This document shows positions 8,459 through 16,060 of a DNA stretch of 38,401 bases, one piece after another; position 1 is the first letter of the stretch; each line of letters begins with the position of its first letter. A program made the position numbers and the translations under genes. This stretch comes from Chitinophaga pinensis (GTDB taxonomy: Bacteria > Bacteroidota > Bacteroidia > CAMBQF01). The notes beneath the pieces are model-generated. The model was given only the letters and a program-made list of their open reading frames with translations. It was not told the DNA's origin and did not search any database. Where the stretch lies: assembly GCA_945869825.1 (NCBI GenBank), contig CAMBQF010000010.1:1-38401 (forward strand), given 5' to 3'.

Positions 8459-8977
8459 ATGAAAAGAATTGTACTTGGATTTTTAGCTTTATTAGCTGTA
8501 GGTGTTTCAACCTCTAAAGCTCAAAACATTGCTCCACCATTTGAACGTCAGGTAGTTGCAAGCGCAGGCCAGTATCTTGATACCCCTACCCTGAAACTTT
8601 CTTGTACCATCGGCGAGCCTATTGTTGCAACGTTAACAAACGTGAAACTTATCTTAACCCAGGGTTTTCAACAACCTCAGGAAAATGAAGTTTCTGTAAA
8701 TCTGGATTTAGCCGACTGGAACATTAAAGCTTACCCTAACCCGTTTAACGATAACGTTAACATTGAAATTACCAGCGATAAATCAAGTGAATTTGTAATT
8801 GGTATTACAAACCTTATTGGTCAAAACCTTGGTATGGAATATCTTGCAAATAACTATCCTGGCAAAAACGTGTACACTTTAAATACCGCTTTTTTAACTA
8901 CAGGTATGTACATTGTTACTGTTACTTCAAAAGATGGTCAACTGATAAAGTCATTTAAGTTAAATAAAATTATGTAA
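8459..8977 (+). CDS. Small T9SS type A cargo protein
   Basis: The 172-aa protein starts at the ATG at 8459; an in-frame TTG two codons upstream is less likely. It has a signal peptide (MKRIVLGFLALLAVGVS, cleavage near SKAQ), then a compact module with CTIGEPIVATL and ILTQGFQQPQ. This short module precedes sorting domains in many Bacteroidota proteins. The rest is a type A sorting domain starting at AYPNPFNDNVNIEI and ending with GMYIVTVTSKDG. There is little room for a separate functional domain, so it may be a minimal surface-displayed protein. A TATATTTA −7-like box is at 8429-8436. Two hairpins follow the gene. Confidence 0.88.
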   Translation: MKRIVLGFLALLAVGVSTSKAQNIAPPFERQVVASAGQYLDTPTLKLSCTIGEPIVATLTNVKLILTQGFQQPQENEVSVNLDLADWNIKAYPNPFNDNVNIEITSDKSSEFVIGITNLIGQNLGMEYLANNYPGKNVYTLNTAFLTTGMYIVTVTSKDGQLIKSFKLNKIM

Positions 8978-8978
8978 T

Positions 8979-8994
8979 TAAAGGCTCGCCTTTA
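8979..8994 (+). terminator. Hairpin directly after small T9SS cargo gene
   Basis: TAAAGGC (8979-8985) and GCCTTTA (8988-8994) form a 7-bp stem directly after the stop codon, followed by TT. It is weaker than the hairpin at 9012-9041 and may act with it. Confidence 0.4.
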
Positions 8995-9011
8995 TTAACA
9001 ATGAATTTCTG

Positions 9012-9041
9012 ATAAGTCGGTCCTCATGGACCGACTTATTT
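9012..9041 (+). terminator. Strong intrinsic terminator
   Basis: ATAAGTCGGTCC (9012-9023) and its exact complement GGACCGACTTAT (9028-9039) form a perfect 12-bp stem around TCAT, followed by TT and a short T-rich stretch. It separates the small T9SS cargo gene from the collagen-like gene, so the latter should have its own promoter. Confidence 0.75.
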
Positions 9042-9087
9042 GCTTATATCAGGTGTTAATTTGTGAAAAATCAGCTAATATATATTC

Positions 9088-10509
9088 ATGATGAAAAGTA
9101 GACTATTCAAAAAAGCGTTTGTTGCTATCCTTTTTGCTTTAGGGATAACAGCAACAGCAATTGCACAGCCTGCCCCTCCCAAGGGGATAAATTACCAGGC
9201 TGTAGTTCGCGACAACACAGGGCAAATATTAGTTAACGCCAACGTAAGTATGCGTATTTCTATTTTGTCTGGTGTTAATCAAACTGTTCAATACCAGGAA
9301 ACCCACACATCTTTACAAACTAATTTGTTTGGTTTGGTTTCTTTTGTTATTGGCCAGGGCACTCAAACTGGCGGTTTGCAGCCAAATTTTGCTTCTATTC
9401 CATGGGGTTCAGCAGCTACTTACGTAAAAGTAGAGGTTGATAACAATGGAACATGGTTAGACATGGGTACAATGCAGTTTTGGTCTGTGCCTTATGCATT
9501 CTATGCCGGCAATGTATTAAATGGTAGTGTAGGTCCAACAGGTCCTCAAGGGCCTGCGGGTGGTAATGGCTCTAATGGCGCTACTGGTCCCACAGGTCCG
9601 CAAGGTATCCAGGGACCTATAGGCACCAACGGTGTAACCGGTCCTACTGGTATTGGTGTTACAGGTCCAACAGGCCCAATTGGCCCAACGGGCCCTTTTG
9701 GTGGCCCAACAGGCCCAACTGGTGCTGATGGACTTCAGGGCCCTGCTGGTCCTCAAGGTCCTCAAGGCGATGTAGGCCCTCAAGGTCCTGCTGGTGCCGA
9801 AGGTCCTCAAGGTCCTGCCGGAGCCGAAGGTCCTCAAGGTCCTCAGGGTGATGTTGGCCCACAGGGCGCACAGGGTGATGTTGGTCCGCAAGGTCCTCAG
9901 GGAGATGTTGGTCCGCAAGGTCCTCAGGGTGAAGTTGGCCCACAAGGTCCTCAGGGTGAAGTTGGTCCACAAGGCCCTCAGGGTGATGTAGGTCCTCAAG
10001 GTCCTCAGGGCGATGTTGGTCCACAAGGTCCTCAGGGTGATGTTGGTCCACAAGGTCCTCAGGGTGATGTTGGTCCACAGGGTCCACAAGGCGATGTTGG
10101 TCCACAGGGTGCTACGGGTGCTGACGGTGCCCAAGGTCCTGCAGGCGCCCAAGGCCCTACAGGTGTTGGTACTACAGGCCCAACAGGCCCAACTGGTCCA
10201 ACAGGCCCATCGGGTACTACTATTACAAGCAACTTAAACCCTAACGGTAGTGTTGTGTTAGGTAACTTAATTATGCAGTGGGGTGTTGTTACCAGCACAT
10301 TGTGTGGCCCTAACAGCACTACAACTGTAGGCTTTAACACTCCGTTTACTACAGTGTACAACGTACAGGTTACCCCTCGCGGTTCATCTTCAAGCCAAAA
10401 GGCCTGGACACAGGTGCAATCTGCTTCTAACAACAGCTTTGTTGTACGTATTCAGTCTATTAACTCTGATTGTATTGATGGGTTCTATTGGGTTGCTTTA
10501 GGCCAATAG
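9088..10509 (+). CDS. Collagen-like secreted fibre protein, gp53-like tip
   Basis: The 473-aa protein has a signal peptide (cleavage near TAIAQ), a head domain (about residues 27-148) with [25 protein letters not shown] and [12 protein letters not shown], then a Gly-X-Y collagen-like region (about 149-376). The tip (about 377-473), with LIMQWGV and a final GFYWVALG, resembles the gp53-like C-terminal domain of phage tail fibres. Short breaks such as GIGVTG and GPFGGP interrupt the Gly-X-Y pattern. No T9SS sorting domain is visible, so the route to the surface is unclear. A paralogue with the same head and a different tip is at 30197-31321. An adhesive surface fibre is my inference. A second ATG at 9091 is possible. 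Confidence 0.88.
   Translation: MMKSRLFKKAFVAILFALGITATAIAQPAPPKGINYQAVVRDNTGQILVNANVSMRISILSGVNQTVQYQETHTSLQTNLFGLVSFVIGQGTQTGGLQPNFASIPWGSAATYVKVEVDNNGTWLDMGTMQFWSVPYAFYAGNVLNGSVGPTGPQGPAGGNGSNGATGPTGPQGIQGPIGTNGVTGPTGIGVTGPTGPIGPTGPFGGPTGPTGADGLQGPAGPQGPQGDVGPQGPAGAEGPQGPAGAEGPQGPQGDVGPQGAQGDVGPQGPQGDVGPQGPQGEVGPQGPQGEVGPQGPQGDVGPQGPQGDVGPQGPQGDVGPQGPQGDVGPQGPQGDVGPQGATGADGAQGPAGAQGPTGVGTTGPTGPTGPTGPSGTTITSNLNPNGSVVLGNLIMQWGVVTSTLCGPNSTTTVGFNTPFTTVYNVQVTPRGSSSSQKAWTQVQSASNNSFVVRIQSINSDCIDGFYWVALGQ
9748..10098 (+). repeat. 13 tandem 27-bp units coding GPQGPQGDV-type repeats
   Basis: Thirteen contiguous 27-bp units encode the nonapeptide GPQGPQGDV and variants (two end GAE, two end GEV, one is GPQGAQGDV). 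The last five units encode identical peptides, with only synonymous differences in the DNA. In-frame loss or gain of units by slippage or recombination would change fibre length without a frameshift. Confidence 0.9.
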
Positions 10510-10528
10510 TATAACATACTTTAAATTG

Positions 10529-10563
10529 AAAATCCCCGCTTTGTTATACAGGCGGGGATTTTT
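10529..10563. terminator. Bidirectional terminator between convergent genes
   Basis: AAAATCCCCGC (10529-10539) and GCGGGGATTTT (10552-10562) form an 11-bp stem with a 12-nt loop, followed by T-rich sequence on the plus strand and preceded by A residues. It can serve both the collagen-like gene and the convergent DUF2279 gene. Confidence 0.8.
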
Positions 10564-10567
10564 GTTT

Positions 10568-11488
10568 TTAGAAGTGTAGCCAGTGGAATTTAAACTGGTC
10601 AACCCTATTGTATTCTAATGCTGGAAGGGGTACTTTAAGCGTATTTAGCAATCTGAAAACTGTATTTAGGCCCTTATGTCTTGTCTTTATAGCCGCGAGG
10701 TTTATATCTAAAGAAAAATAATATTGCCTGTAACGGTCAAAATAGGGGACAGGCTGCCCGTTTACTGATGAAGGGTTGTTGCGTCCGCCAATCATACCAT
10801 TAGCCCCATAACCAAGCGATAGACATAACCATTTAGGCCATTTTGTATCATGGTTATAAAACGCGGCTGGGCTTGCCGAAAGCCAATAGGTTTGCCCATT
10901 ATAATCTTTCAGCCATTGTTCTTTCCATGTTTTACCCAACAGGTTTGGCCTGTATTGTGCCAGCCCACTGCTGTGGTAAGAAAATTTGAGGTTTATCCGT
11001 TGTTCTTTCCATAACAGTTCTTGCGTGGCGGCAATAGCTGTACCACTCAAATTGGCAACAATATCGCCAGTAGAAAATCCCCACTCGGCAGATAGGCCAT
11101 CAAATACCTCTATTGATGTCATAAATAAAACTGATGTTGCTGAGCCCCATAATACTGCCTTTTTATTATTTAGGCCCGCCCACCGCAATATACGGGTTGA
11201 GTAGTGGGTAATATAGTAGCTTGAAAGGGTGTGCCCAACCTTATCCATCTGCATCCATTCATTATTATCATTAAATAAATGGAATTGCGATCTCGGATAA
11301 TTGGCATACCAGGCATAATTTGCAGCAATCATTCCGCCGGTATAGGTTATACCAGTACCGGTGCCTATATAAATTAATCTTTTGTTTCTAACCTTTGCAG
11401 GCAGGGTGTCTTGTGCGCAAAGGCTTGTTACTGCTGCAAAAAGCAGAATTACGAAAGCGCTTAACTTTATCCGTTTAAACTTGTTCAT
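10568..11488 (-). CDS. DUF2279-family exported protein
   Basis: The 306-aa protein has a signal peptide (cleavage near LCAQD, about residue 25). It carries conserved segments I associate with DUF2279: MDKVGHTLSSYY (about 82-93) and SIEVFDGLSAEWGFSTGD (about 124-141), followed by ANLSGTAIAATQ. These hydrophobic segments with His, Asp and Glu suggest a membrane-associated fold. The family's function is unknown. The C-terminal part contains short alternating strands that could form a beta structure. A palindromic sequence (11491-11517) sits directly before its ATG. Confidence 0.8.
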   Translation of the reverse strand: MNKFKRIKLSAFVILLFAAVTSLCAQDTLPAKVRNKRLIYIGTGTGITYTGGMIAANYAWYANYPRSQFHLFNDNNEWMQMDKVGHTLSSYYITHYSTRILRWAGLNNKKAVLWGSATSVLFMTSIEVFDGLSAEWGFSTGDIVANLSGTAIAATQELLWKEQRINLKFSYHSSGLAQYRPNLLGKTWKEQWLKDYNGQTYWLSASPAAFYNHDTKWPKWLCLSLGYGANGMIGGRNNPSSVNGQPVPYFDRYRQYYFSLDINLAAIKTRHKGLNTVFRLLNTLKVPLPALEYNRVDQFKFHWLHF

Positions 11489-11490
11489 TT

Positions 11491-11517
11491 ATAAAGGGCA
11501 GCATTAGGCTGCTTTAT
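11491..11517. promoter_or_regulatory. Imperfect palindrome at DUF2279 start
   Basis: ATAAA and GCAGC (11491-11502) mirror GCTGC and TTTAT (11508-11517), with two extra G residues on the left. It lies 2 nt upstream of the minus-strand start codon at 11488. It may be an operator or a leader hairpin that limits translation. Confidence 0.35.
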
Positions 11518-11531
11518 TCTGCCAAATTAAA

Positions 11532-11561
11532 TATATTTGCCACCCCAATTATATATATTTA
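11532..11561 (+). promoter_or_regulatory. Candidate −7 elements upstream of psd
   Basis: TATATTTG at 11532-11539 is a perfect TAnnTTTG. TATATTTA at 11554-11561 matches 7 of 8 and ends 4 nt before the psd ATG. No convincing −33 element is at the right distance from either, so which one is used is unclear. Confidence 0.4.
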
Positions 11562-11565
11562 CAAG

Positions 11566-12225
11566 ATGTTTATTCACCGAGAAGGATACAAGATAATATT
11601 GACAACGCTGCTTATACTGGCAGCCATCAATACCACATTATTTTGGTTTTTACCTGAAAAGCATTGGCTACCGCCAGCAATACTGGGTTTTTCTCTTATA
11701 GTATTAGGCTTGGTACTGCAGTTTTTCCGTAATCCAAAACGAAATACAAAGGCCAATAGCAATCAAATTATATGTCCTGCAGATGGTAAGGTTGTTGTAA
11801 TTGAAGAAGTGGAAGACGAAGAATTTTTCAAAGAAAAATGTCTTCAAATATCGGTATTCATGTCTCCCATCAATGTACACGTAAACCGATACCCTATTAG
11901 CGGCATGGTAAAGCGTGTGCGTTACTATGAGGGGCTCTACCTGGTGGCGTGGCACCCAAAATCATCTACCGCCAATGAGCGTAGTGTTATTTTAATGGAA
12001 ACCTTTAAAGGTCAAAAGGTAGTTGTTAAACAAATTGCCGGTGCTGTGGCCCGCCGTATAGTTTATTACTGCGAAGAAGGTGACAATGCCATACAGGGGA
12101 ACGAGTTTGGATTTATTAAGTTTGGTTCTCGTGTAGACCTTTTACTTCCTCTGGGTACTAAAGTTAAGGTAGACCTTAATCAGGTTGTGCGCGGTGGTGA
12201 AACTATTTTGGCCGAATTTGAGTAA
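11566..12225 (+). CDS. psd: Phosphatidylserine decarboxylase proenzyme
   Basis: Psd decarboxylates phosphatidylserine to phosphatidylethanolamine at the inner membrane. The 219-aa protein is the short form. It has two N-terminal hydrophobic helices (about 8-25 and 33-48), then the catalytic domain with CPADGKVVVIEEV (about 66-78) and FMSPINVHVNRYP. The self-cleavage site is FGSR near the C-terminus; S188 should become the pyruvoyl group and leave a 32-residue alpha chain. A hairpin follows the stop. The gene appears monocistronic. An archaetidylserine-type label is sometimes given to this short form, but the phosphatidylserine role fits this phylum. Confidence 0.94.
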   Translation: MFIHREGYKIILTTLLILAAINTTLFWFLPEKHWLPPAILGFSLIVLGLVLQFFRNPKRNTKANSNQIICPADGKVVVIEEVEDEEFFKEKCLQISVFMSPINVHVNRYPISGMVKRVRYYEGLYLVAWHPKSSTANERSVILMETFKGQKVVVKQIAGAVARRIVYYCEEGDNAIQGNEFGFIKFGSRVDLLLPLGTKVKVDLNQVVRGGETILAEFE

Positions 12226-12242
12226 AAGCTCCAATAGAAATT

Positions 12243-12273
12243 TTACACCTACAATTATCGTAGGTGTAATTTG
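12243..12273 (+). terminator. Hairpin terminator of psd
   Basis: TTACACCTAC (12243-12252) and GTAGGTGTAA (12260-12269) form a perfect 10-bp stem with a 7-nt loop, starting 17 nt past the psd stop and followed by TTTG. The stem is AT-rich at its base. Its outer TTACAC/GTGTAA arms recall the sites at 22290-22470, so an operator role for the next gene is an alternative. Confidence 0.5.
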
Positions 12274-12284
12274 AAATAAAATAC

Positions 12285-12292
12285 TATATTTG
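12285..12292 (+). promoter_or_regulatory. −7 element of small Cys-rich gene
   Basis: TATATTTG matches TAnnTTTG exactly. The ATG is at 12318, so a leader of about 20 nt is expected. TTTG at 12270-12273 is too close to be a standard −33 element. Confidence 0.5.
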
Positions 12293-12317
12293 TACAACCG
12301 TAAAAATTATTTAAAAC

Positions 12318-12554
12318 ATGAAAAAGGCATTATTAGTTATAGCTCTAGCTTCATTTATTGGTACATCAGCTTTTGCTGTAGACCACGATAAAGGAAAAGG
12401 AAAGAAAAAAGAAAAATGTGCTAAGTCAGCATGCTGCAAAAAATCAGCTACTACATCAACAGGTGCTGCACCTGCTGCTGAGCCTGCCAAATGCGCTAGT
12501 GGCGACAAGGCTAAATGCTGCTCTAAAGCCGCGGTAGCTCCGGAAACAAAGTAG
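12318..12554 (+). CDS. Small exported Cys/Lys-rich protein
   Basis: The 78-aa protein has a clear signal peptide ending near SAFA (about residue 20). The mature part is about 58 residues and rich in Lys, Ala and Cys. Two similar cysteine blocks are visible: KCAKSACCKKS (about 33-43) and KCASGDKAKCCSKA (about 58-71), each with a CC pair and a single upstream Cys. An Ala/Thr/Pro linker joins them. The duplicated cysteine blocks suggest metal or redox binding in the periplasm, but I know no named family. It has its own promoter box and a strong terminator, so it is likely a real, separately expressed gene. Confidence 0.8.
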   Translation: MKKALLVIALASFIGTSAFAVDHDKGKGKKKEKCAKSACCKKSATTSTGAAPAAEPAKCASGDKAKCCSKAAVAPETK

Positions 12555-12576
12555 TTTTTATACTATAAATATTTCT

Positions 12577-12611
12577 AAAGCCCTCCGCAACTAGCGGGGG
12601 GCTTTGTATTT
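12577..12611 (+). terminator. Terminator of small Cys-rich gene
   Basis: AAAGCCCTCCGC (12577-12588) pairs with GCGGGGGGCTTT (12594-12605), one G-U pair, around AACTA. T-rich sequence follows. It separates this gene from the aspartate kinase gene. Confidence 0.75.
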
Positions 12612-12655
12612 TAGCATACTATATAAAACCATAACTATAGTAAAAGAAACCTATA

Positions 12656-13993
12656 ATGAAAATTTTAAAATTTGGTGGTACTTCTGTTGGTTCCCCTTCC
12701 CGAATGAAAGCTGTTTATGAGTTAATAAAAAGCAATGAGACTGAAATTATTGTACTATCTGCTGTTGCAGGTACAACCAACACATTGGTAGAAATATCGC
12801 AAGCCTTGCATGCCAAAGATACCAATAAGGCTAATGCTGTTATTGATTTGCTGGAGGAAAAGTATGGTGTGTTTGTTGCTGAACTTTATAAATCCGATGA
12901 TTACAAGCAAAAGGGCAAACAACTGGTTAAATCGCATTTTGATTTTATAAGGGCCTTTACTATTGATTTATTTACTGTTAACGAGGAAAAAGCGGTATTA
13001 GCTCAGGGCGAGTTAATATCTACAGCCTTATTTCATTATATGTTGGAGGAAGATGGCTATCCGTCGGTACTAATGCCTGCGCTAGATTTTATGCGTATTG
13101 ACGAGAATAGCGAGCCCGATATGGCTTATATTGAAAAAAACCTCCATGCCGAAGTAGCTAAACATCCTGATAACAAATTGTTCATTACTCAGGGCTTTAT
13201 TTGCCGTAATACATTTGGCGAAATTGATAACCTTAAACGTGGCGGTAGCGATTATACAGCATCGCTAGTAGGCGCAGCTATTAATGCTGATGAAATACAA
13301 ATTTGGACCGATATTGACGGTATGCACAATAATGACCCACGCATAGTGGGTAAAACATACCCTATTGCCGAACTATCATTTGATGAAGCTGCTGAGCTTG
13401 CCTACTTTGGGGCTAAGATATTACACCCTTCAAGTGTGCTACCAGCCCAGCTAAAGAATATACCAGTTCGTCTGCTTAATACAATGCAGCCCGAAGCTCA
13501 GGGCACTGTTATTAAATCCCATACTGTTGGACATAGTATTAAAGCGGTTGCGGCTAAAGATGGTATCACCACCATCAAAATAAAATCTACCCGCATGCTT
13601 TTAGCGTATGGCTTTCTTCGCAGGGTGTTCGAAGTTTTTGAGCGCTATCGTACTTCTATAGACATGATTACCACATCAGAAGTTGCTGTAGCGGTTACTA
13701 TTGATAATGATCAATACTTAGAGCCTATACTGATAGAACTGAATGAGTTTTGCAGTGTAGAAATTGAATCAAACCAAAGCATTATATGCATTGTAGGCGA
13801 TTTTGTGGGCGAGAAAACAGGTTATGCGGCACGTGTTTTTGATGCGTTGAAAGATGTACCCATCCATATGATATCGTATGGTGCAAGCGAGCACAACATA
13901 ACCCTGCTGGTTAACTCTGGTAATAAAAAGGCTGCCTTGTTGGCTTTAAACCAGGGGATATTTGGCTTAGTTCCTGAAATGGATTTGCGTTAG
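12656..13993 (+). CDS. lysC: Aspartate kinase (monofunctional)
   Basis: Aspartate kinase phosphorylates L-aspartate in the first step toward lysine, threonine and methionine. The 445-aa protein opens with the kinase signature KFGGTSVGSPSRM. The catalytic domain (about 1-285) also shows TQGFICRN and the GGSDYTASLVGAAI segment. Two ACT regions follow (about 295-440), with TIKIKSTRMLLAYGFL and a second near CIVGDFVGEKTG, the usual feedback sites for lysine or threonine. There is no homoserine dehydrogenase fusion. The gene seems to be transcribed alone between two strong terminators, away from other pathway genes. Confidence 0.95.
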   Translation: MKILKFGGTSVGSPSRMKAVYELIKSNETEIIVLSAVAGTTNTLVEISQALHAKDTNKANAVIDLLEEKYGVFVAELYKSDDYKQKGKQLVKSHFDFIRAFTIDLFTVNEEKAVLAQGELISTALFHYMLEEDGYPSVLMPALDFMRIDENSEPDMAYIEKNLHAEVAKHPDNKLFITQGFICRNTFGEIDNLKRGGSDYTASLVGAAINADEIQIWTDIDGMHNNDPRIVGKTYPIAELSFDEAAELAYFGAKILHPSSVLPAQLKNIPVRLLNTMQPEAQGTVIKSHTVGHSIKAVAAKDGITTIKIKSTRMLLAYGFLRRVFEVFERYRTSIDMITTSEVAVAVTIDNDQYLEPILIELNEFCSVEIESNQSIICIVGDFVGEKTGYAARVFDALKDVPIHMISYGASEHNITLLVNSGNKKAALLALNQGIFGLVPEMDLR

Positions 13994-14011
13994 CACTCTT
14001 GTTATGTTATA

Positions 14012-14058
14012 AAACAATAAATCCCCGTGGGTATTACCTACGGGGATTTTTATTGTTT
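14012..14058. terminator. Bidirectional terminator after lysC
   Basis: AAATCCCCGT (14019-14028) pairs with ACGGGGATTT (14040-14049). Inner GGTA/TACC and outer AAACAAT/ATTGTTT arms extend the stem. A and T runs flank both sides, so it can serve both lysC and the convergent VWA gene. Confidence 0.8.
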
Positions 14059-14076
14059 CAGACTTCCGCCTGATAT

Positions 14077-15804
14077 CTATGATTCGGTCGTAAGATATGC
14101 TTTGATTAAGCGAACCATAAGGTTGTTCAAATACTCAACATCGTACTTGCCTATTGTTGGTTCTATATGCGAGTTGCCAATACCGCTATGGTCTGTTAAA
14201 AACACATAAGTACCACCAGTTACAATACTTAAAAACCGCATTAAAAACTCGGTGTTTTTATCAATTCCGCTAGATGTTACCGGGATAATGCGTATTCCCT
14301 TTTTAGCTGCATTGGTAACCGCTTTTTGAATTTTGGCCAAATTCTCAGGTGTGTTATGTGGTGGGGCATCCAGCACAAGGAACATAATACGGGCAGTAGC
14401 ATCTTCGCTCCAGTCGTGTTTGTTTATACCATCATCAAGGCCCTCTTCTACCGCTTCTTCAAAATCGCCACCACCACCTGCATTTTGTGCGCTAAGGTTG
14501 GTAAGCACCTTGCTCATATCATTTGTAAAAGGGAACGAACGTACAACATACTCATCGCCTTTATCACGGTATACGTTGGCACTCACGCGTATATCTACCA
14601 TTTGTTCACTCTCTGCTTTAACCCGGCGCACCACATCGCTAAGTTCTTCCTTCAGGTAGTTTAATTCATCACCCATAGAGCCTGTAGCGTCTATCATAAA
14701 CATAATGTCCAGCTTGTTGGCAGCTTTTGTGCCACGGGTAATGTCTACACCCACCGGGCGGATGTTTCCGGCCTCGCCTGCACTAACACTTTTAATACCA
14801 CCTGCAGTTGACACGTCTATAGTTGCTCCATCAGCAGCGTCTTTATCAAACAAGCCTGCAAATAGGTAGCAGTTGCCATTATTATCACTACGGCCCTCAA
14901 AGCATACGTTGCCCTTTTTATCTTTAAGCACACACTTAACATCATTCAGCGGCTTACCACCCTGGGTAACTTTTACAAAGTAGCGTTTGCTAAGGTTGAA
15001 AGTCCAGTTGGGTTCCATACCCTTCCAGTCGCTTTTTTTGCGCACCCCTTCATAGAAATCCCAATTGCGGTTATCACTCCATTCCCCGGCTGTTAATTGC
15101 CCTGCACGGGTATCGGGTTCGCGCACCACAGCTTTAGCATCAGTATCTTTATCTACATCCAAACGGGTGCTTTTTCCTTTTACGTCAGATAGGCTTTTCT
15201 TTACGCTAACCTCTTTGCTAGGCGCCGATTTATATATCGGCGACTTTGATATTGAGCGCGAGCTGGAAGTTACTGTAATACCCGGGGCTGACTCCATTGC
15301 GCTACCGGTTGAATAACTAGGTGTAGTAGTTACAGCATCGTAAGATATTGTTTCAGACTCTGCTACAGGGGCATCAATACTATAACTACTTTTTCTTTTT
15401 GTACCAGTGTCATCGCTTTTAGAATATTTACTCTCACTTACTACTACCGCTCCCAGGCTTTTAGATGCGACGGTCATTTCTATATCAAGGGTAATTACTT
15501 TATTGTCCTCAACCTTTACATTTTCAATTATTTTTTTTTCAAAACCTAAGCTTTTAACTTCAAACGTGTAAACGCCGGGGGCAAGCGATAAGTTGTAGTT
15601 CCCATCTAAATCTGTAGCTACAGCGCCTTTGCTTTCTTTCCCTGTAAAAGCCTGTACTGTTGCTCCTGGAATGGCTTCTTTAGTGGTGTTTTCAATAATC
15701 TTGCCTTTAACGCTGCCGTTGGCAAGGGTGGTAATTAAAAACATTGCATACGTTAAGGATGTGGCTACCAGCAATGTTAACATTAGTAATGCAGCTCTTT
15801 TCAT
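14077..15804 (-). CDS. Exported VWA protein with carboxypeptidase regulatory-like domain
   Basis: This 575-aa protein starts with a hydrophobic signal or anchor segment (MKRAALLMLTLLVATSLTYA). A carboxypeptidase regulatory-like beta-sandwich follows (about 30-115: GSVKGKIIENTTKEAIPGAT and GNYNLSLAPGVYTFEVKSLG). A low-complexity Ser/Lys-rich stretch (about 120-215) and a beta-rich linker lead to a von Willebrand A domain from about 365. Its metal site begins D372-A-T-G-S376 in FMIDATGSMGDE, the DxxGS variant of MIDAS. No T9SS sorting domain is seen. VWA domains bind partners in a metal-dependent way, so an envelope or periplasmic binding role is likely. A run of nine T (15531-15539) lies in the coding region. 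Confidence 0.88.
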   Translation of the reverse strand: MKRAALLMLTLLVATSLTYAMFLITTLANGSVKGKIIENTTKEAIPGATVQAFTGKESKGAVATDLDGNYNLSLAPGVYTFEVKSLGFEKKIIENVKVEDNKVITLDIEMTVASKSLGAVVVSESKYSKSDDTGTKRKSSYSIDAPVAESETISYDAVTTTPSYSTGSAMESAPGITVTSSSRSISKSPIYKSAPSKEVSVKKSLSDVKGKSTRLDVDKDTDAKAVVREPDTRAGQLTAGEWSDNRNWDFYEGVRKKSDWKGMEPNWTFNLSKRYFVKVTQGGKPLNDVKCVLKDKKGNVCFEGRSDNNGNCYLFAGLFDKDAADGATIDVSTAGGIKSVSAGEAGNIRPVGVDITRGTKAANKLDIMFMIDATGSMGDELNYLKEELSDVVRRVKAESEQMVDIRVSANVYRDKGDEYVVRSFPFTNDMSKVLTNLSAQNAGGGGDFEEAVEEGLDDGINKHDWSEDATARIMFLVLDAPPHNTPENLAKIQKAVTNAAKKGIRIIPVTSSGIDKNTEFLMRFLSIVTGGTYVFLTDHSGIGNSHIEPTIGKYDVEYLNNLMVRLIKAYLTTES

Positions 15805-15820
15805 AACAATAGTGTAAAGT

Positions 15821-15847
15821 TGGTTTTACAAATGGTGGTTTACAAAA
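15821..15847. repeat. Direct repeats upstream of VWA gene
   Basis: TGGTTTTACAAA (15821-15832) and TGGTTTACAAAA (15836-15847) are near-identical 12-mers with starts 15 bp apart. They lie 17-43 bp upstream of the VWA protein's ATG and may be tandem operator sites. Confidence 0.35.
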
Positions 15848-16001
15848 ACTATATTCTTTACTTATCGGATGTAAAAAGGCATACCCTTTCCATAATATTA
15901 ATTTTGTTTTAGTTATAATATATTGATAATCAAATTTATAAATTAGTTGTTGCGGCTACTAAATATGGAAGCAAATACAAATTCTATTCAGTTTATATTA
16001 A

Positions 16002-16009
16002 TACTTTTG
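16002..16009 (+). promoter_or_regulatory. Candidate −7 element of truB
   Basis: TACTTTTG matches TAnnTTTG. It lies 51 nt before the ATG at 16061 and inside the longer open frame, which supports that ATG as the true start. No good −33 element is visible. Confidence 0.35.
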
Positions 16010-16060
16010 CCACTCATACTATTTGTTTTGACAGAAAAGCCAACCGTTATAACCCTGGAG

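Noticed and set aside
9748-10098. Regular repeats as a CRISPR array
   Set aside because: The units are contiguous 27-bp codon repeats without spacers, inside a reading frame coding Gly-X-Y.
9517-10152. Long minus-strand open frames over the collagen-like repeats
   Set aside because: They arise because the 27-bp repeats leave all frames open; their translations are low-complexity and have no gene-like features.
12243-12269. The psd hairpin as part of the TTACAC regulon
   Set aside because: Only the outer six bases match, and the arms are 10-bp perfect complements right after a stop, so termination is the simpler reading.
14326-14664. Plus-strand open frames opposite the VWA gene
   Set aside because: They are shadows of the coding strand, with no domain or start signal of their own.
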